The position numbers were made by a program, and so were the translations under genes. This document shows positions 12,229-24,845 of a stretch of 64,000 nucleotides of DNA, in pieces. The stretch's first letter is position 1, and each line of letters starts with the position of its first letter. The notes under the pieces are model-generated. The model searched no databases, was not told the origin of the DNA, and saw only the letters and a list, made by a program, of their open reading frames with translations. This DNA comes from Allodiplogaster sudhausi (taxonomy: Eukaryota; Nematoda; Chromadorea; Rhabditida; Diplogasteridae), in assembly GCA_945643635.1 (NCBI GenBank), contig CALZFC010000042.1, positions 315,501 through 379,500 of the forward strand, in the 5' to 3' direction.

Positions 12229-15200
12229 TCATGCCGTCATCGTTGTCGTGTTGACACTGTCGCATTGGTGGGAAGGAATGCAGCGAGAACCGACGCGCCT
12301 GTGGCCAGGTCGGCAAGCGCAGCCCTGCTGGCAGATCTCTTCGCAGGGCTGCAAAAGCCACTTTTAAATGATACAACCATTGAGAACTACACTTTTGAGT
12401 TAATATAAAACAGACTTAAACACATTTTACAATGACAAATATGAAGAAAGTAATGGACAAGAAGATGAAGGAACCATCTACTCGTTGCCGCAAGGCTGAT
12501 CGCACGGCTTGCATCCACGGTAGAACATCTCACCCGCGGCGCAACGAGTTACTAATGTAAACGATCGATTATTCAGCCATTCAAAAACAATATATTAATC
12601 AATAATTCCCTCTTTTCAAAAAATATTTCTCCATATCTTTCCTTCAAGTATGTATCTCGCACTTCACTTGTTCTTCGCTCACTCCCGAATCTTATTGATT
12701 ACCGTACCCGGACGAGGGCTCGGCTTCGTGCCGGGACCCGGCGTCGCGGACACGGAACAATGCGGCTCGAGCACGCATCGGTTGCCCATGGCCGGGTCGC
12801 GAACATGACCCGGCGCGCATCGGCAGCCTGCGGTGCAGCTCAGAACGCACGCCTGTCAAGATGAGATTCTTTTCACGAGTTATTAATCCATTTTTATATT
12901 ACTAATGAGCTAGAGATCCACAGCCTATTTGTTGTAGTCATAGCTGACCGGGGAAGGTCAGGGTGACATATCTGGGTGTCGGAGTCGTGGAGGCGCACGC
13001 TTCTTGAGGCATGCAGCCAGGCGCGAGGGGTCACGGACGTGGCCGGGGGCACAGGCGCAGCCAGGGAAGCACACGGCAAGGCACCCCTGAAGGGAGCCAT
13101 CCATTGGGTATCGAATTCAAAGCACTAAAGGCGGGAAAATAAAATCATCTAATTATGCAATATGTACTTTTCAATGATCTTTCTAATTAAGAGCAGAAAG
13201 ATCATTGAAAAAACAACGAACCATGGGTTCGTGTCCACAGATCTGATCGCACGGCTTGCACTCGTCGTAGAAGAGTTCGCCTGGTGCAGAACAGGTTGTC
13301 GCTGCTAAAGATTTTACCTTTATTTTATTGCTTCGTTTAATCTGGCCTTATGGATCAGTCCAAACAAAATATCAGTGCATTTTCCTTGGAATTTGAATTA
13401 TAATAGACCAATGTATTAACTGCTCGAAGTGAATTCTTTACCCGAAGACGTTGTTGAAGGAACGTCTCTCGGAACGGCATGTCTGGGAGAAGAGGGAGCG
13501 GCGGAGGAGGGCGGAGGGGCGGCAGTGGAAGCGCACTCGGCCTCCGGCACACAGCGGCCATTCTTCGAAGGGTCGCGGACGTGACCGGGAAGGCACGCAC
13601 ATCCTTTGCGGCATGACGCCGGGCACAGCTGTAAGAAGGAAAACTTTTTCCAATTTTAAATTGTTTTATATATACATACATACATATATGTATTTATTTT
13701 CTTAATATGTATGTATATATTTTCATAAATACATAAACGGACAATTCGTATAAAAAAAATATAAAAAAACATACCACTGCACGACCGCATTCGTCGTCGC
13801 ACGGCGCGCATTCATAGAAACGCTCTCCGGCTGGGCATTCTTCGCCTATTGAAGAAAATCAATGAAGTAGACATTACAAGAACACATGAAGCACGGTAAT
13901 AAATGAATGAAACCTTTCTTGGGTGGATCATTGCACTGTTCTCGCTTGACGCAGCGCGCGTCAGAGGTGCGACGCACGAATCCGGTTTCACAGCGGCAGC
14001 CTCCATCCAATTTACAAATCGCCGGGCAGGCCTATATTAAAGTGAAGAAATTGATTTTAAACTTTTAAAACGCATCCTTATTATCAAATAGTCGACTCGA
14101 TTTAACATCTTTATATTCGTCTTTCGTAATTTTCACAGCAAAAGTAAAGTGATGACGTTTAATTTTGTGACACAACATGAATGAATATTGACCTTGGGAC
14201 CCTCGTCGTCGCAAGTCTCCTCGCAGCCCGCGAAGCACGCGTCGAATTTCTCGTGTTCGCCGCAGCTCACGCACGCCGGCATTCCCTGACAATAAGCAAG
14301 AAGGAGATTTATTGTACCGCTGGAATAATATTTTTAAAAAAACTGCCCAAAAAGCTCGAAACCGTCAGTTTATGGTGTATTGTGAATTTTAAATTTCATC
14401 CAAGTTGAGAGTTAAAACCTTTTGCATTTTGCAGTGCATGCCGGTGACGCAGTCCACTGTCGCGCACGTCAACAACGGTGGCACCGTCAACATAACGCAC
14501 TTCGGAGAACCGTCGACGATCTGGTAGTGGATGAGAAATTCAACGACGGTTTCATAAAATATACTACATATATATTTCCTATTCGAAAATTTGCAAGGAA
14601 ATATAAACTATTGACCTAACTACACATTTTTAAAAGATTCGATCCTTACCTGGCATTCGTGGCCGGCAACGCATGCCAAATCACATGGCGAAGGTTCAGG
14701 AACTGAAATCAAAAATCGATTGACTGGAAACAATAAAGCTGAAAAGTGATGGAGTCCGTGACGTAAATGACGAAAAATGGAGGCAGCAATGTGACTCTTC
14801 GTCGTACCTTGGTGCGGATCGACCGGGACGCAGTCCACTCGGCCTTCTCTCTTCTCCCTGCCTCTTTCTATCATTTTCTACATCTCTCTCTTCCCTTTCT
14901 GTCTCTCTCTCTTCTTTTCTCTCCCTCTCTTACCTCGCCTGGCTTGGGCACACTCTGGACCACGCATTGCTCGATGCCGTCCTCGTAAACGCACTCAGTT
15001 CCGGGTGCGCATGGCAGACTGCACTCGCCTACAAAAGTTACGATTAAACGAAGGAAATAAATAATATATAATTTTTTTCTTTATTATTAAAATCATAGTA
15101 TCATAGTATATGTATTATTTTAGAGTGAAAGAAAAAAAAATCAATTGTCTATCGCACTATTCGGGATGCAGATGCCGTTGCCCTCCGCGTTGACCACGCA

Positions 15201-17247
15201 GTGCGTCTCTGCGTTGCAACGCACCACCTGGAAGAAGATAAACATAATAGTAAAAGAACGCTCTTTTTAGGTGGCACTCATGTTATAATAGCTATTTATT
15301 TATGATTGCGAACCATGCATCCCGGCTTCTCTGGATCGACGCAAACTGGCGTCAGGCGACACGGCGGAGTGGAGCATTCGACCTAATCGATTGGGGACGT
15401 GAGATTAGAGCGATCTCGAGATGAAGACGGGAAATTCAAAGAAAGAAAGATATCACTCACGAACCTCCAGCATCTTGCACTCGCGTCTACACCGCACATT
15501 CGCGCATGTCAGATGAGGGATCGTGCTGTCTAAACAAAAGAAGCTTGGATTTGTCTCGTAATATTATTTTCCAGATTATAACTGTGCGAAATGGAGGTAA
15601 CATCACTAAGAAAAAGTAGACGGCGAATATTTTTCTAGAAACAGATAAATTAATTCTTCAAACAAAGGTTTTAAACAGTTCATGCAGATATTTAAGATTC
15701 GTTGTAATATCTTTATTGGTCAGAATCATGCAAATACTCTGGGACGAGAGAATGCATTATATTTTTTCCTAAACAGCTCATAGTTTCCGATATGCAAATA
15801 ATATTTTTCAGTTCGGTTGTGTGCGATGAAGAAAACGAAATATGAAGGGAAAAAAACATATCGAAATTGCTCAGAGTGGTGGGAGAACAGAGGGTGTGTA
15901 TACATGCATAGATATATGTATGTATATATTTAAAAAAAAAAGAGATAGAAAAAGAGAAAAAAAGAGGGAAGAATAGAGAGACATAGAGGTTACGCACTGT
16001 CCTCGGCGGATCGGGTGACGCGGTCACCGGGAGGAGGTTGACACTGCGGGACCGGGTAGCACTGAGGAGCGTAACATTGCACCTGGAAGTTTACTCTTCT
16101 TTGTTCCGACACAAAACAAGCTTACCATGTTTGATTACCTATTTTATTTGTGAAAATATAAGAAACTGTCTAAATGCAAGATACATATATATGTATAAAG
16201 TATAAATGACTGCCCCTCCTGGACCATGACGCAGGGGCCGGCGCAGCGGACGTTAGCACACGTGATACGCGGTCCGGCTGGAACAAATTTGTTTTCTTTT
16301 CATTGTCACTTTTATTGCTACATCGATAGAACATTCAACAGGGGATAGACTTAAAATTTTGTTCATTCAGCTTCTATTTGAATAAGTCTGCACAACTGAC
16401 GCTCTTCATCGACGCTGACGCATCTGGCCGGGCCCTTCTCCTGCTTGCAGACCTGGCCGCGGGGGCACGCGAGCGTGGCGCAGCTGAGGACGGCCGAGCG
16501 GTTCGCGCGGCCCGGCCGCACGCAACGAGGGATCGGGTTGCACGGCGGAGCGAAGCATTGCACCTGTGAATGGAGAGTGATGTCATCAATCGATATTTGT
16601 TAATTGATTTATAGATTGCAGACTCAGTTATTGCCTACTTTACTAATCACGGGAGAGCTTTTTGAAAATTAAGAGAAATTCGATGAACTTTGAACAAAAT
16701 AACAACATTCACTGCGGATGGTTTGCTTGTGAAGGACAAAGTCCAAGAGAAGAGGCGAGAAGATGCCGACTAATGATAACTGTCAGCTTTGAAGGAAAGC
16801 GCCAGACAACGACAACAAGAAGAAACTCATGGTCAGATGCAAGTCTAGCATGCTATCATGCTTCCATAGCATAACAAACATGTTTGTTGTAACTTGTTGG
16901 AGAAAATAATACTTTGCACCTGATACCACATTCCTATCTTGTCAAATTAATTCCACGACTACGCTTTGTTCTTCTTGGGGTACTTCTAACAATAAGAATT
17001 TTTTCTCACTGTTATCCTTCAATGTCTAACAGGCCACTCTAGAATAGAACTCTCCTGGATATGGTAAGTATCTAAGGATTACGGAATCTACAGTATACCT
17101 GCTCCATTACACAGACGCTACCCCTTGGGCAAGAGACGGCAGCGCAGTTCGTATCGCCTTCGGTCACATTCTCGCACACGGCGATTGGGGGGCAGGGGGC
17201 GCGGATGCATTGCACCTGAACAAACAGAGGAATGCACTTGCCCTATC

Positions 17248-17291
<44 letters not shown>

Positions 17292-17844
17292 CTCTCTCTC
17301 TCTCTCTCTCTCTTTTCCCGCTTCTGATCTCTCTTTCTCTTTCGCTTTCTCTCTCTTTCTCTCTCTCTCTCTCTCTGTCTCTCTCCCACTCACCTGCGGC
17401 ACCCTCTTCTCTTCATGCCCGCTAACTATGTATTTCACGCCCTTTTATTTGCACACCTTTATTATTCGTTCTCATAATATCTCTTTGATTCTCAAAGTCT
17501 CGCTTAGGATGACTCGCTATATGACCAACTGCAATGCCGAGAATGTTCTGACCTGCTGAAGTCGACATTCCTCGCCAGGTCCGCACTGCTTTCGAGCACA
17601 CGGATTCTGCCCGTAGGCTACTGGAAATATGTAAATATCCTTATTTAATACTTTTGGGTCAAGTATGTACTTAGAATTAGGATTAAATTGGTTGTTCTCT
17701 GTCACAAGTCATTGGTGTTGAATTATAAAAAGTTGATCCCTGGAGCGCCGATTTAGAACCGGACTGAAAAATAATATAAATAAGCAAATTGTATGTACCT
17801 TGCGCAACAACAGCGAGTAAGCAGAGCAGCGGGAACGCGGCCAT
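12229..17844 (-). CDS. Secreted cysteine-rich protein with tandem TIL domains, 3' end disrupted
   Basis: Exons read on the minus strand: 17799-17844 (signal peptide MAAFPLLCLLAVVAQ), 17553-17620, 17099-17215, 16401-16563, 16225-16277, 15998-16082, 15465-15529, 15314-15382, 15158-15227, 14934-15028, 14808-14843, 14650-14702, 14419-14520, 14193-14285, 13914-14031, 13775-13845, 13442-13628, 13222-13301, 12949-13086, 12708-12852, 12475-12551 and 12229-12348. The first half repeats VQC-x-APPC-x-PIP-x-C and C-x-V-x-C-x-RG-x-x-C modules. The second half is about five TIL-type domains, each split over an exon pair: C..GE.FY..C.PCD..CG, then C...C..GC.C.PGHVRDP...C....C. TIL domains usually act as serine-protease inhibitors; that role is inferred. 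Three lesions affect the 3' end: an apparent one-base deletion in 12949-13086, no first-half exon before 12708-12852, and an in-frame TAG at about 12478-12480. The product may stop after the third TIL pair. The junction between 14934-15028 and 14808-14843 is not resolved in phase. Confidence 0.7.
17248..17390 (+). repeat. CT microsatellite in an intron of the TIL gene
   Basis: A mostly perfect CT tract (GA on the sense strand) with short interruptions fills part of the intron between the second and third TIL-gene exons. Its long open frames are low-complexity artefacts. Confidence 0.8.
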
Positions 17845-18103
17845 TTGAACTCTGAAATGTTCAAAGAAAAAAGTCTCGCGGTCTGTTATACGCGCCAGTG
17901 CGTGAAGAATAGCGTATGATGCATGAGAGTGGGATAGACTGAGAGAGAAGTGATGCGATATGAGACATCCACTTTGTACAAGAGAGTGTGAGAGATAGAA
18001 AGAGAGAGAGAGAATGAGAAGTTGAAACATCAACCGAGCGAATTGTCTCTTTTCAATGGAGGCACGTATGTTCCGACTACCGGTGGCTCCCTGTGTTGCT
18101 CCC

Positions 18104-18109
18104 TTTATA
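18104..18109 (-). promoter_or_regulatory. Probable TATA box of the TIL-domain gene
   Basis: The minus strand reads CGTATAAAGGGAG here, about 260 bp upstream of the ATG at 17844. The ATG is preceded by an ACATTTCAG acceptor, so a 5' UTR intron or trans-splicing would separate promoter and start codon. The match is to consensus only. Confidence 0.45.
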
Positions 18110-18177
18110 CGGCCAGCACAAAGGAGGAGTCATAACCAAGCGGCCAGGAGGTCATGCTCCGAGAACACAGTTAGAGC

Positions 18178-18208
<31 letters not shown>

Positions 18209-18356
18209 AAGAGAGAGAAAGAGATAAAGAGATAGACCGAGTGGAAGAGAAAAATAGAGATCATTCTCCACGCCTCCGTCCGCCGAATGAAATAAATGGC
18301 TGTATTGCCTTTATCTCACTCTCTCAATCCGAATTTCACTCTCTCTCACCCTCACA

Positions 18357-18400
<44 letters not shown>

Positions 18401-19393
18401 ATTTCTCTCTCTCCTCATTCTTTCTCTATCTCTCTCGCTTTCTCTCTTTCTTAATTCAATATCTCAAACTCCTTATTCTCCTTTTCTCTCATTTATCCGA
18501 TATCTATCCTTACAAGAGATGCGCCTTGTAGATAAGAGCATTGTTTGCAGTCGCGATTTATCCGGGAGAAAAAAATTGGTAAAATTTCTGATAAACAAAA
18601 GACAAAGTGATGTATGCTAAAGAAAAAACTAATAATTGACTCGTTTGGTTAGGAAAACAACAATTCAATACGATGAACGGTGAAGCCACTGAAGCATTGT
18701 TCTTCTGATCTTTCCTGTGGAAAGATAGCGGATTTGCTGCCCGCTATGACCACCAAAAAGGAGGGGTTTTGCGGAGGAAACGATGGGATTAGCGAGCGAG
18801 AGCACGGAATGGTGCGGTTTAAGCATATTTATATATGAGGTGCTGTACAAATGGAGGATGACCGGTCCATGACGAACGAAGTTTGAGGCCAGCCAGGAAT
18901 CGCCTCTTTTTTCAGATTCGGGAGTGTGGGGGGGGGAGGATGTGTAATGTGTTATATGTAAGTAAACATTTTCTTGCAATAGAAAAGTTAGCAAGTACAC
19001 GAGCTATGTAACTCTCTGCACAATATCAAAAGAACAGATTTTCGGGTGACCAGAAAACGTAAACAATGTTAGAGACCGAAAGGCCGGGAGAAAGTGAACG
19101 AATAAATAGTGGGATAGGAGCTAGAGAGAAAGAGAATCACGAGATCAAAGATATTTATTTTTGGGGAGAGATGTCAGTGGATAGAGACGCAGAGAAATAG
19201 GTAGAGAGAGAGAGAGGGAGAAAGGTGTTAAAAAAATTGCACACATTCAGCGAAGCCCGGTTTCATATGTATGAGTCATCACTAATTGTTCATCAGTGAC
19301 ATTTTTTTCACTCTCACTCTTGGTGGGAGTGTTCACTCTCATCCTCATTTTCTCTCCCTCTCTCTGTCTTTTGTGTCTCTCGGTCTCTCCGTT

Positions 19394-19442
<49 letters not shown>

Positions 19443-21525
19443 GTATCTTCCTCAATCATGATTTGTCGTCACTCTCAGCCGTATATAATCGAATAAACAC
19501 CACTCTCTCTCTTTTTCACACACTCTCTCTCACTCATTCTCACTCCCCCTCTCTCTCTCCGTGTCCTTCTCTCTCTCCCTCTCTCTCCCTCTCTCTCTCG
19601 CTTCATTGACGAGCTCCTAGACACTTGCCCTTTTGATGTAGGAAGTGTGCACAATGACGATTTCTTGATCGCAGCCATTGGTTGGAACGTAAACGTGTTC
19701 AATGTTCTGTTGTTAGAAATGAATGAAAAGAGGATAGGACAACACATTTTTATGTCTACACGCATTTTCAGCTTTCACCAAAAGCAATAATACAATGTTG
19801 ACTACGGAGTAGGAGCGTTGGCTTCCTGGATTCGTAGATGATAATGATAGCATTTATTACCAAATGCATGGAAGAGAAAGATATCGACAGCCTTCAACAC
19901 ATTTCTTTCTAGCAAAATGTTTGCTTTGAATTTTACATTTCAAAAATATGTATATTCACATGTATTCCACTCATGCAAAGAACTCCTTGAAGGCTCCTTG
20001 TGTTTTTTTATTCTGCCTGCCTGCACGTGTTCTTCAAACCTGCGCTATAGAAACGTGACTAATAGAACTTCATGTTTGAAATGCACGACTCATTTTAAAA
20101 TAATTGTAGATCTCTCCTACATTTCATACATATACCAATAGTTCTACACAATGTATATTTTTTTTATGAAATATGCAGAAATAAATGACGACTTCGATTT
20201 CTTCTCTTCTTTATGTCGGCTTTTGAATGGCCAGAAGGACGGAAAGAAGAGCTTATTAGATGGGCCGGGCGTTTTATTGGCGGAAGACGGGGCGAAGAGA
20301 ACATTGGGAATGAGCGAACACGGCACCCGAAGCGGCAAGAGACTTTCCTTGTTACAGATAGCTCTCTTTTTAACAATCAAATTATTATTATATTCAAGTA
20401 AATTAAAATATTGGTTTAATTTTTTTACTTGATAGGATCACTTTAAAAAAACTGAAGGACACCTCGGCCTATCCCTTGGCTCGTCAGCGGAACTGTATAT
20501 TTTTCTGACATTGCGAGCTTGCCATTAGCATAGCAACGTGAGGCTAACCATAAGAATCAGTTTGAAATGGAATGTCCGCTTTAAAATGGGATGTCTGCTT
20601 TAAAATGGAATGTCTGTTTTAAAATGGAATGTCAGCTTTAAAATGGAATGTATACTTCCGCGCATTACATTACTTACTACACCTCACAAAACAGAAGGGC
20701 AAATCATATCAAAAATTCCTCACTACATGCATTCACTCACATACATACATAAATAGAGGAAAAACATACAGCGTAATTAAGCATTCATAGAACGACAACA
20801 TAGGAATAGTACTCTCTTCCATTACATATCATTGCCATTTTCTGCGGCGGTAATGTGGAAAAGAACTGTTGGTAGAGACATTTATCATGGGTTGATTAAG
20901 GAGTACGTTAAACATTTGAGAAGGAAGTAGCGGCCTTCCATTTTATTCTTCGAACAAAAAAATGCAAGATTTATTTTTTCCGCCATGTCTCGAGATAGAA
21001 ATAGCACATATTCATGCACAAATAGAGAACAAAAGAATACAGCTGAACTTTTCCTCAAATGTTAAAACGAAAATTTAGCACTTCTACTTTTAACAAGTCA
21101 AGGTCAAAGGTTGTTCTGTCTTCTTTTTTTGTCTACTCCTGTCATTGTGAGATAAAAGAAATTCACCTCTTTTGTCCGTCCATGACAGAATCTCGCCAAT
21201 TCAACATGGTAATCTTCGTCTTCTCATCCGAACAATGCTCATTTTTGCAAGTATTCCCTTAATTTTAAAGAGACACACATCAAACACAGTTCCTGTGGCG
21301 TGTTCGTTCATCTTTGTTAAGATGGTTTGCGATGTCAACGAGACATGTTCAACTATCATGCGACCTTGCTCATTTTGTGTCTGTCTATGGCTTCTTAATT
21401 GAAAGAATGTTTCTTACTCTTCCGGCTTTTCAGCAAATTGACAAAATTTCGATTACAACATATTAACTTGTAATATTTTCAAATTATTTAAATAGTAAGA
21501 GTATTTGAGGCATTCGAATCGTTCG
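18110..21525. other. Intergenic region rich in GA/CT tracts
   Basis: This 3.4 kb stretch holds GA tracts (about 18178-18236, 19200-19222) and CT tracts (about 18339-18420, 19350-19440, 19500-19600). Open frames up to 111 codons at 18665-19000 and 20144-20432 show no recognisable motif and no splice-supported extension, so no gene is called. Confidence 0.5.
20562..20651 (+). repeat. Short tandem repeat, 20-bp unit
   Basis: About four and a half copies of a 20-bp unit, roughly GCTTTAAAATGGAATGTCT, with single-base variants. Confidence 0.85.
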
Positions 21526-24500
21526 ATGTCTTCGAATTCCACCACAGCCACCGCCCTCTTTTTTTTTAATTCACTTTCACCTTATACATTGCATTCGGTT
21601 TGCAAATTCAATTTACATGCTTCTTACATCTATTTTCTTCTGTAAATATATGATTTATAAATTTTTCTTCTACTACATATGCACACACATACATATGTAT
21701 ATGTAACTTTCTTATCAGGCGCAGCGATAACACTTGTTAACATACCAATATTACTGATAATCTACTTGCACAAGCAACTCAGCAAGCAGCGCGAGGTACA
21801 TATGTATGGATGTATGTACATACGTACATACATACATGAACACATATACATATAGTTTTCATAATCATCATTATGACTTGCACTTTATTTAAAAAATATC
21901 TCTGTTTAGAAGAAGAAAAAAGAGATATGATAATGAGAGACAAGATCATTAAGTGCTTGAACTCTCAATTTATAGTATTCAGGTATTTATAATTTTCTCC
22001 ATATTACTATCGAAATGTAATGACAATTTTTCCCTAAATTTGTGTGTTACAAATGTAAATAGTATAATTTAAAGATTGCTCTATAAAATAATAACAATGA
22101 TAATAAAGATTGTTCTCCTCGGCCTGGTCTGCATCTCAGACGTCTCGAATGCAATTGCATTTACCTTTGCTGGCTCCGATCGCCGCGCGACTCTTCTCAG
22201 TGGACGAGGCTGGTCATCTCATTCATTTATGCATCCAATTTTCTTTTTTATGAACACTCTCTTTTTTCTCTGTTTCACTTTAAATAAATTCAAAGTGTTT
22301 CACTTTAAATATGTTCAAAATATTTTACTTTGAATTTTTTAAAAGTATTCTTTCCAAAACATAGGCAAACATTGTACTTTTCATCTGTTCTAATGCTAAA
22401 AAGTAAGGCTGGTTTAGCAGCCATTCAAATCACAAATTACGACTGCGCACGGAAGATCTTCCCGTACATCTTCATTCTGAGCTACCAGTTGATAGGCGTC
22501 TCTTACCTCTCAATCACTGCCGATCGAGTCCTCGCTGTCACGGCTCCCCTTCTCTATCGCTCTCTCACGCATCGCTATGCCTATGGCGTACTCGCAAGTC
22601 AGTTTGTTTTTTTGTTGTTCCTTAATTTACTTTTGTTGATACATTATTTTAACTTAACTTTCATTACAAATCATTATTTAAACAATTTGAGCAAAAAGTA
22701 AATTGCTTTTAAAATTTTTTATTATAGTTAGCCTGGCATGGGTCCTGTTTGGCTTCATCGTCTGCTTGATCTTCTGGTTCGTCTCTCCGGTCACGCTCGT
22801 AAATCCCTATTATTTCACTTCAACAGCGTATCGGCCTGAGGTTATCCTCACATGTTTCTCTCCTTGAATTTCGTAAATTCATTTTTCACAGACAGAGAAA
22901 GACATTTTTGCTTTGATTCTTTGTTCGATATCGCTTTAATCTTTGAAGGAAAACAATAAACGTAAATGCAGTTCCGGGTTGAAGTCAATCACGAGAATAA
23001 TCTCTTTGTTCGAACAATTTCGTAGTTTAAAATACTTTGATTCCTATAATTCTTTTGATTTCTTTAACACCTATTTCTAAATATATCTATATTTATATTA
23101 ACTGGTTCAATTGATAACATCACTAGTTTAGCAGGAAAAATATCCAAGTACGCGCCCATTTTGCAGCCTTTTATTTAACAAAAAAACGTTTGAACTCGCA
23201 TCACTGAGTTTTATCAACAATAATTATGTAGAAGACAAATACTAATTGTTACATTGCTAAAAGTTCAACTTTCTTTCGTGCACTAAAGTTATTTTATGAG
23301 AACATTCTAAAGGTTTGTGAAATTGAATGGAATGTGCGTATTTTAACTTAAAAAATCCTTTTTGCACTATGTACTCACAATCAGAAAGGATCCCTTCTGA
23401 ACGAAACAATGTTTTTTGCAGATATGGAACTACATGCTTTATTTTCGTCAGATTTCTACCATTATCTGCATTGTGGCCTACGTTCCAATTGTTGCGCGCA
23501 TCATTCAAATACGTCGAAATATGGTAAAGAAGAGAGAGAGAGAGAGAGAGTTTGAGAAAGAGAAGGAAGAAGAGAGAGGATGTCAAAGAGAGTGACAGAG
23601 GAAGAGATAGATATTAGAAACTTCCTGTATGCAAATGCATAAATAGGAATGCCCCCCTTTTTGATAATTCCCAATAGAATGACAAAAAATTTCATTTCAG
23701 ACCGCATGCCATTAAAAAAATCTTTTGTGTGACTAATATGATATAAACATTATTTCAAGACCGGTCGATGCACAGGGAAAAATATTTAAAAAAAATAAAA
23801 AATTACAGACTGAAAAAGAAAAAGAATTTTCCACTCTCTATCTCTTCCCTGCTGCAGGCGCTGACCGCTTGGATTGGTGGTCATCATTCATCCAAGCTGG
23901 TCAAAACGACTAAAATCATTGGCAAGCTTTCCTGATCTGCCTATTTAATCGATCGAATTATATAAGATTTTAAAATTGTAAACTTTGTCTAAATTATATG
24001 AACAAGATTATTTCTTTATAAATGTAGGTGTGCATTTGCCAGGACTGACCCTGCTGACCGAGTTCATCTTTCTAACGATTCCGGACTCTTTCCTCAACTT
24101 TTCGTTCCTCGGTCTCAAGCGCTACGAGATGTTTTGGTATCTTATCGTACTCTCGAAGGGACTCGTCAACATCTTCCTCTACTCGACCAAGAACGACGAA
24201 CTCAAGGTCTGACTAGAAAGATGATAATGAGGATTAGAGATTCCTTTTCTCTTTCCCTTTCCTCTCGTTAGCATCGAAGAACATATCTCATGTTGTGTTA
24301 TGTTTAAATATTTCACTTTTGAGTTAGCTCTATGGATGCACATATTTTGTCAATGGCTGAAGCACAAAAACTGCTGCAGCTCTAGAAACTCCATTTCTCA
24401 TTCTCTCTCTTCCCTCTCCTTTTTTGCTCTTTCTCTCTCTCTCTCTCTCTCTCTCTTTTCTCTCCTCTTCTCTCTCTCTCCCTCCCTCTCTCTCTCCTTG

Positions 24501-24845
24501 TAGACTGTTCTTGTCGGTCTCTTCCACAAGTACGTCCTCCGCCGTCCTCCCCACATGATTCGTGCGATCCGCGAGTCTCGCATCCACTCTCACACTCGCA
24601 ATCATCTCTCACAGCATCGCATTGCGCATAGTGGGTTCGTCAAACTATTAAACAATCATTTAGATCTGTATTGTCAAATCATCTGTCGAGTGGTTCTGGA
24701 TAAAAAGTATATATTTAAATTGGTAGTGATATAAAGAAGATTGGATACTCACACATATTAGATTGATTGCTTTGCAGCACAACATTCACATTGCCCAGTG
24801 CTCAACACGAACGTGCAAGCAATCATCACAGTGTCCAACATGTAA
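21526..24845 (+). CDS. 7TM chemoreceptor-like GPCR, copy 1 (frameshift in first exon)
   Basis: Ten exons: 21526-21597, 21719-21795, 22109-22199, 22418-22597, 22728-22840, 23422-23523, 23858-23921, 24043-24206, 24504-24630 and 24778-24845. The helices are TM1 (ITLVNIPILLIIYLHK), TM2 in exon 3, TM3 with ITADRVLAVTAPLLYR (DRV in the DRY position), TM4 FGFIVCLIFWFVSP, TM5 ISTIICIVAYVPIVARII, then TM6-7 ending YEMFWYLIVLSKGLVNIFLY. A basic tail starts TVLVGLFHKYVLRRPP and ends ITVSNM. The layout resembles nematode Srsx-type rhodopsin-family receptors; ligand unknown. Exon 7 ends at a GC donor (GCAAGC). Exon 1 has a run of nine T where copy 2 has TTTTCAGCGG, one base more, so its ATG frame does not join exon 2. 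Without that deletion the product would be about 352 residues. It is either a real frameshift or a homopolymer error. Confidence 0.7.
22262..22335 (+). repeat. Short tandem repeat in a receptor intron
   Basis: About two and a half copies of a unit of roughly 26 bp containing TTTCACTTTAAAT..TTCAAA, in the third intron of receptor copy 1. Confidence 0.6.

Noticed and set aside
17210..17559. Ser/Leu-rich and Arg/Glu-rich open frames at CT/GA tracts throughout the window
   Set aside because: They are microsatellite translations without start context, splice support or complex sequence.
18665..19000. 111-codon minus-strand frame
   Set aside because: No recognisable domain or codon pattern, and it begins and ends in AT-rich intergenic DNA with no partner exons.
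20151..20432. Overlapping open frames on both strands at 20.15-20.43 kb
   Set aside because: Three frames are open over the same stretch with no motif, no signal and no splice-supported partner exon. Chance is likely.
20562..20651. CRISPR-like array
   Set aside because: Direct head-to-tail 20-bp repeats without spacers, in eukaryotic DNA.
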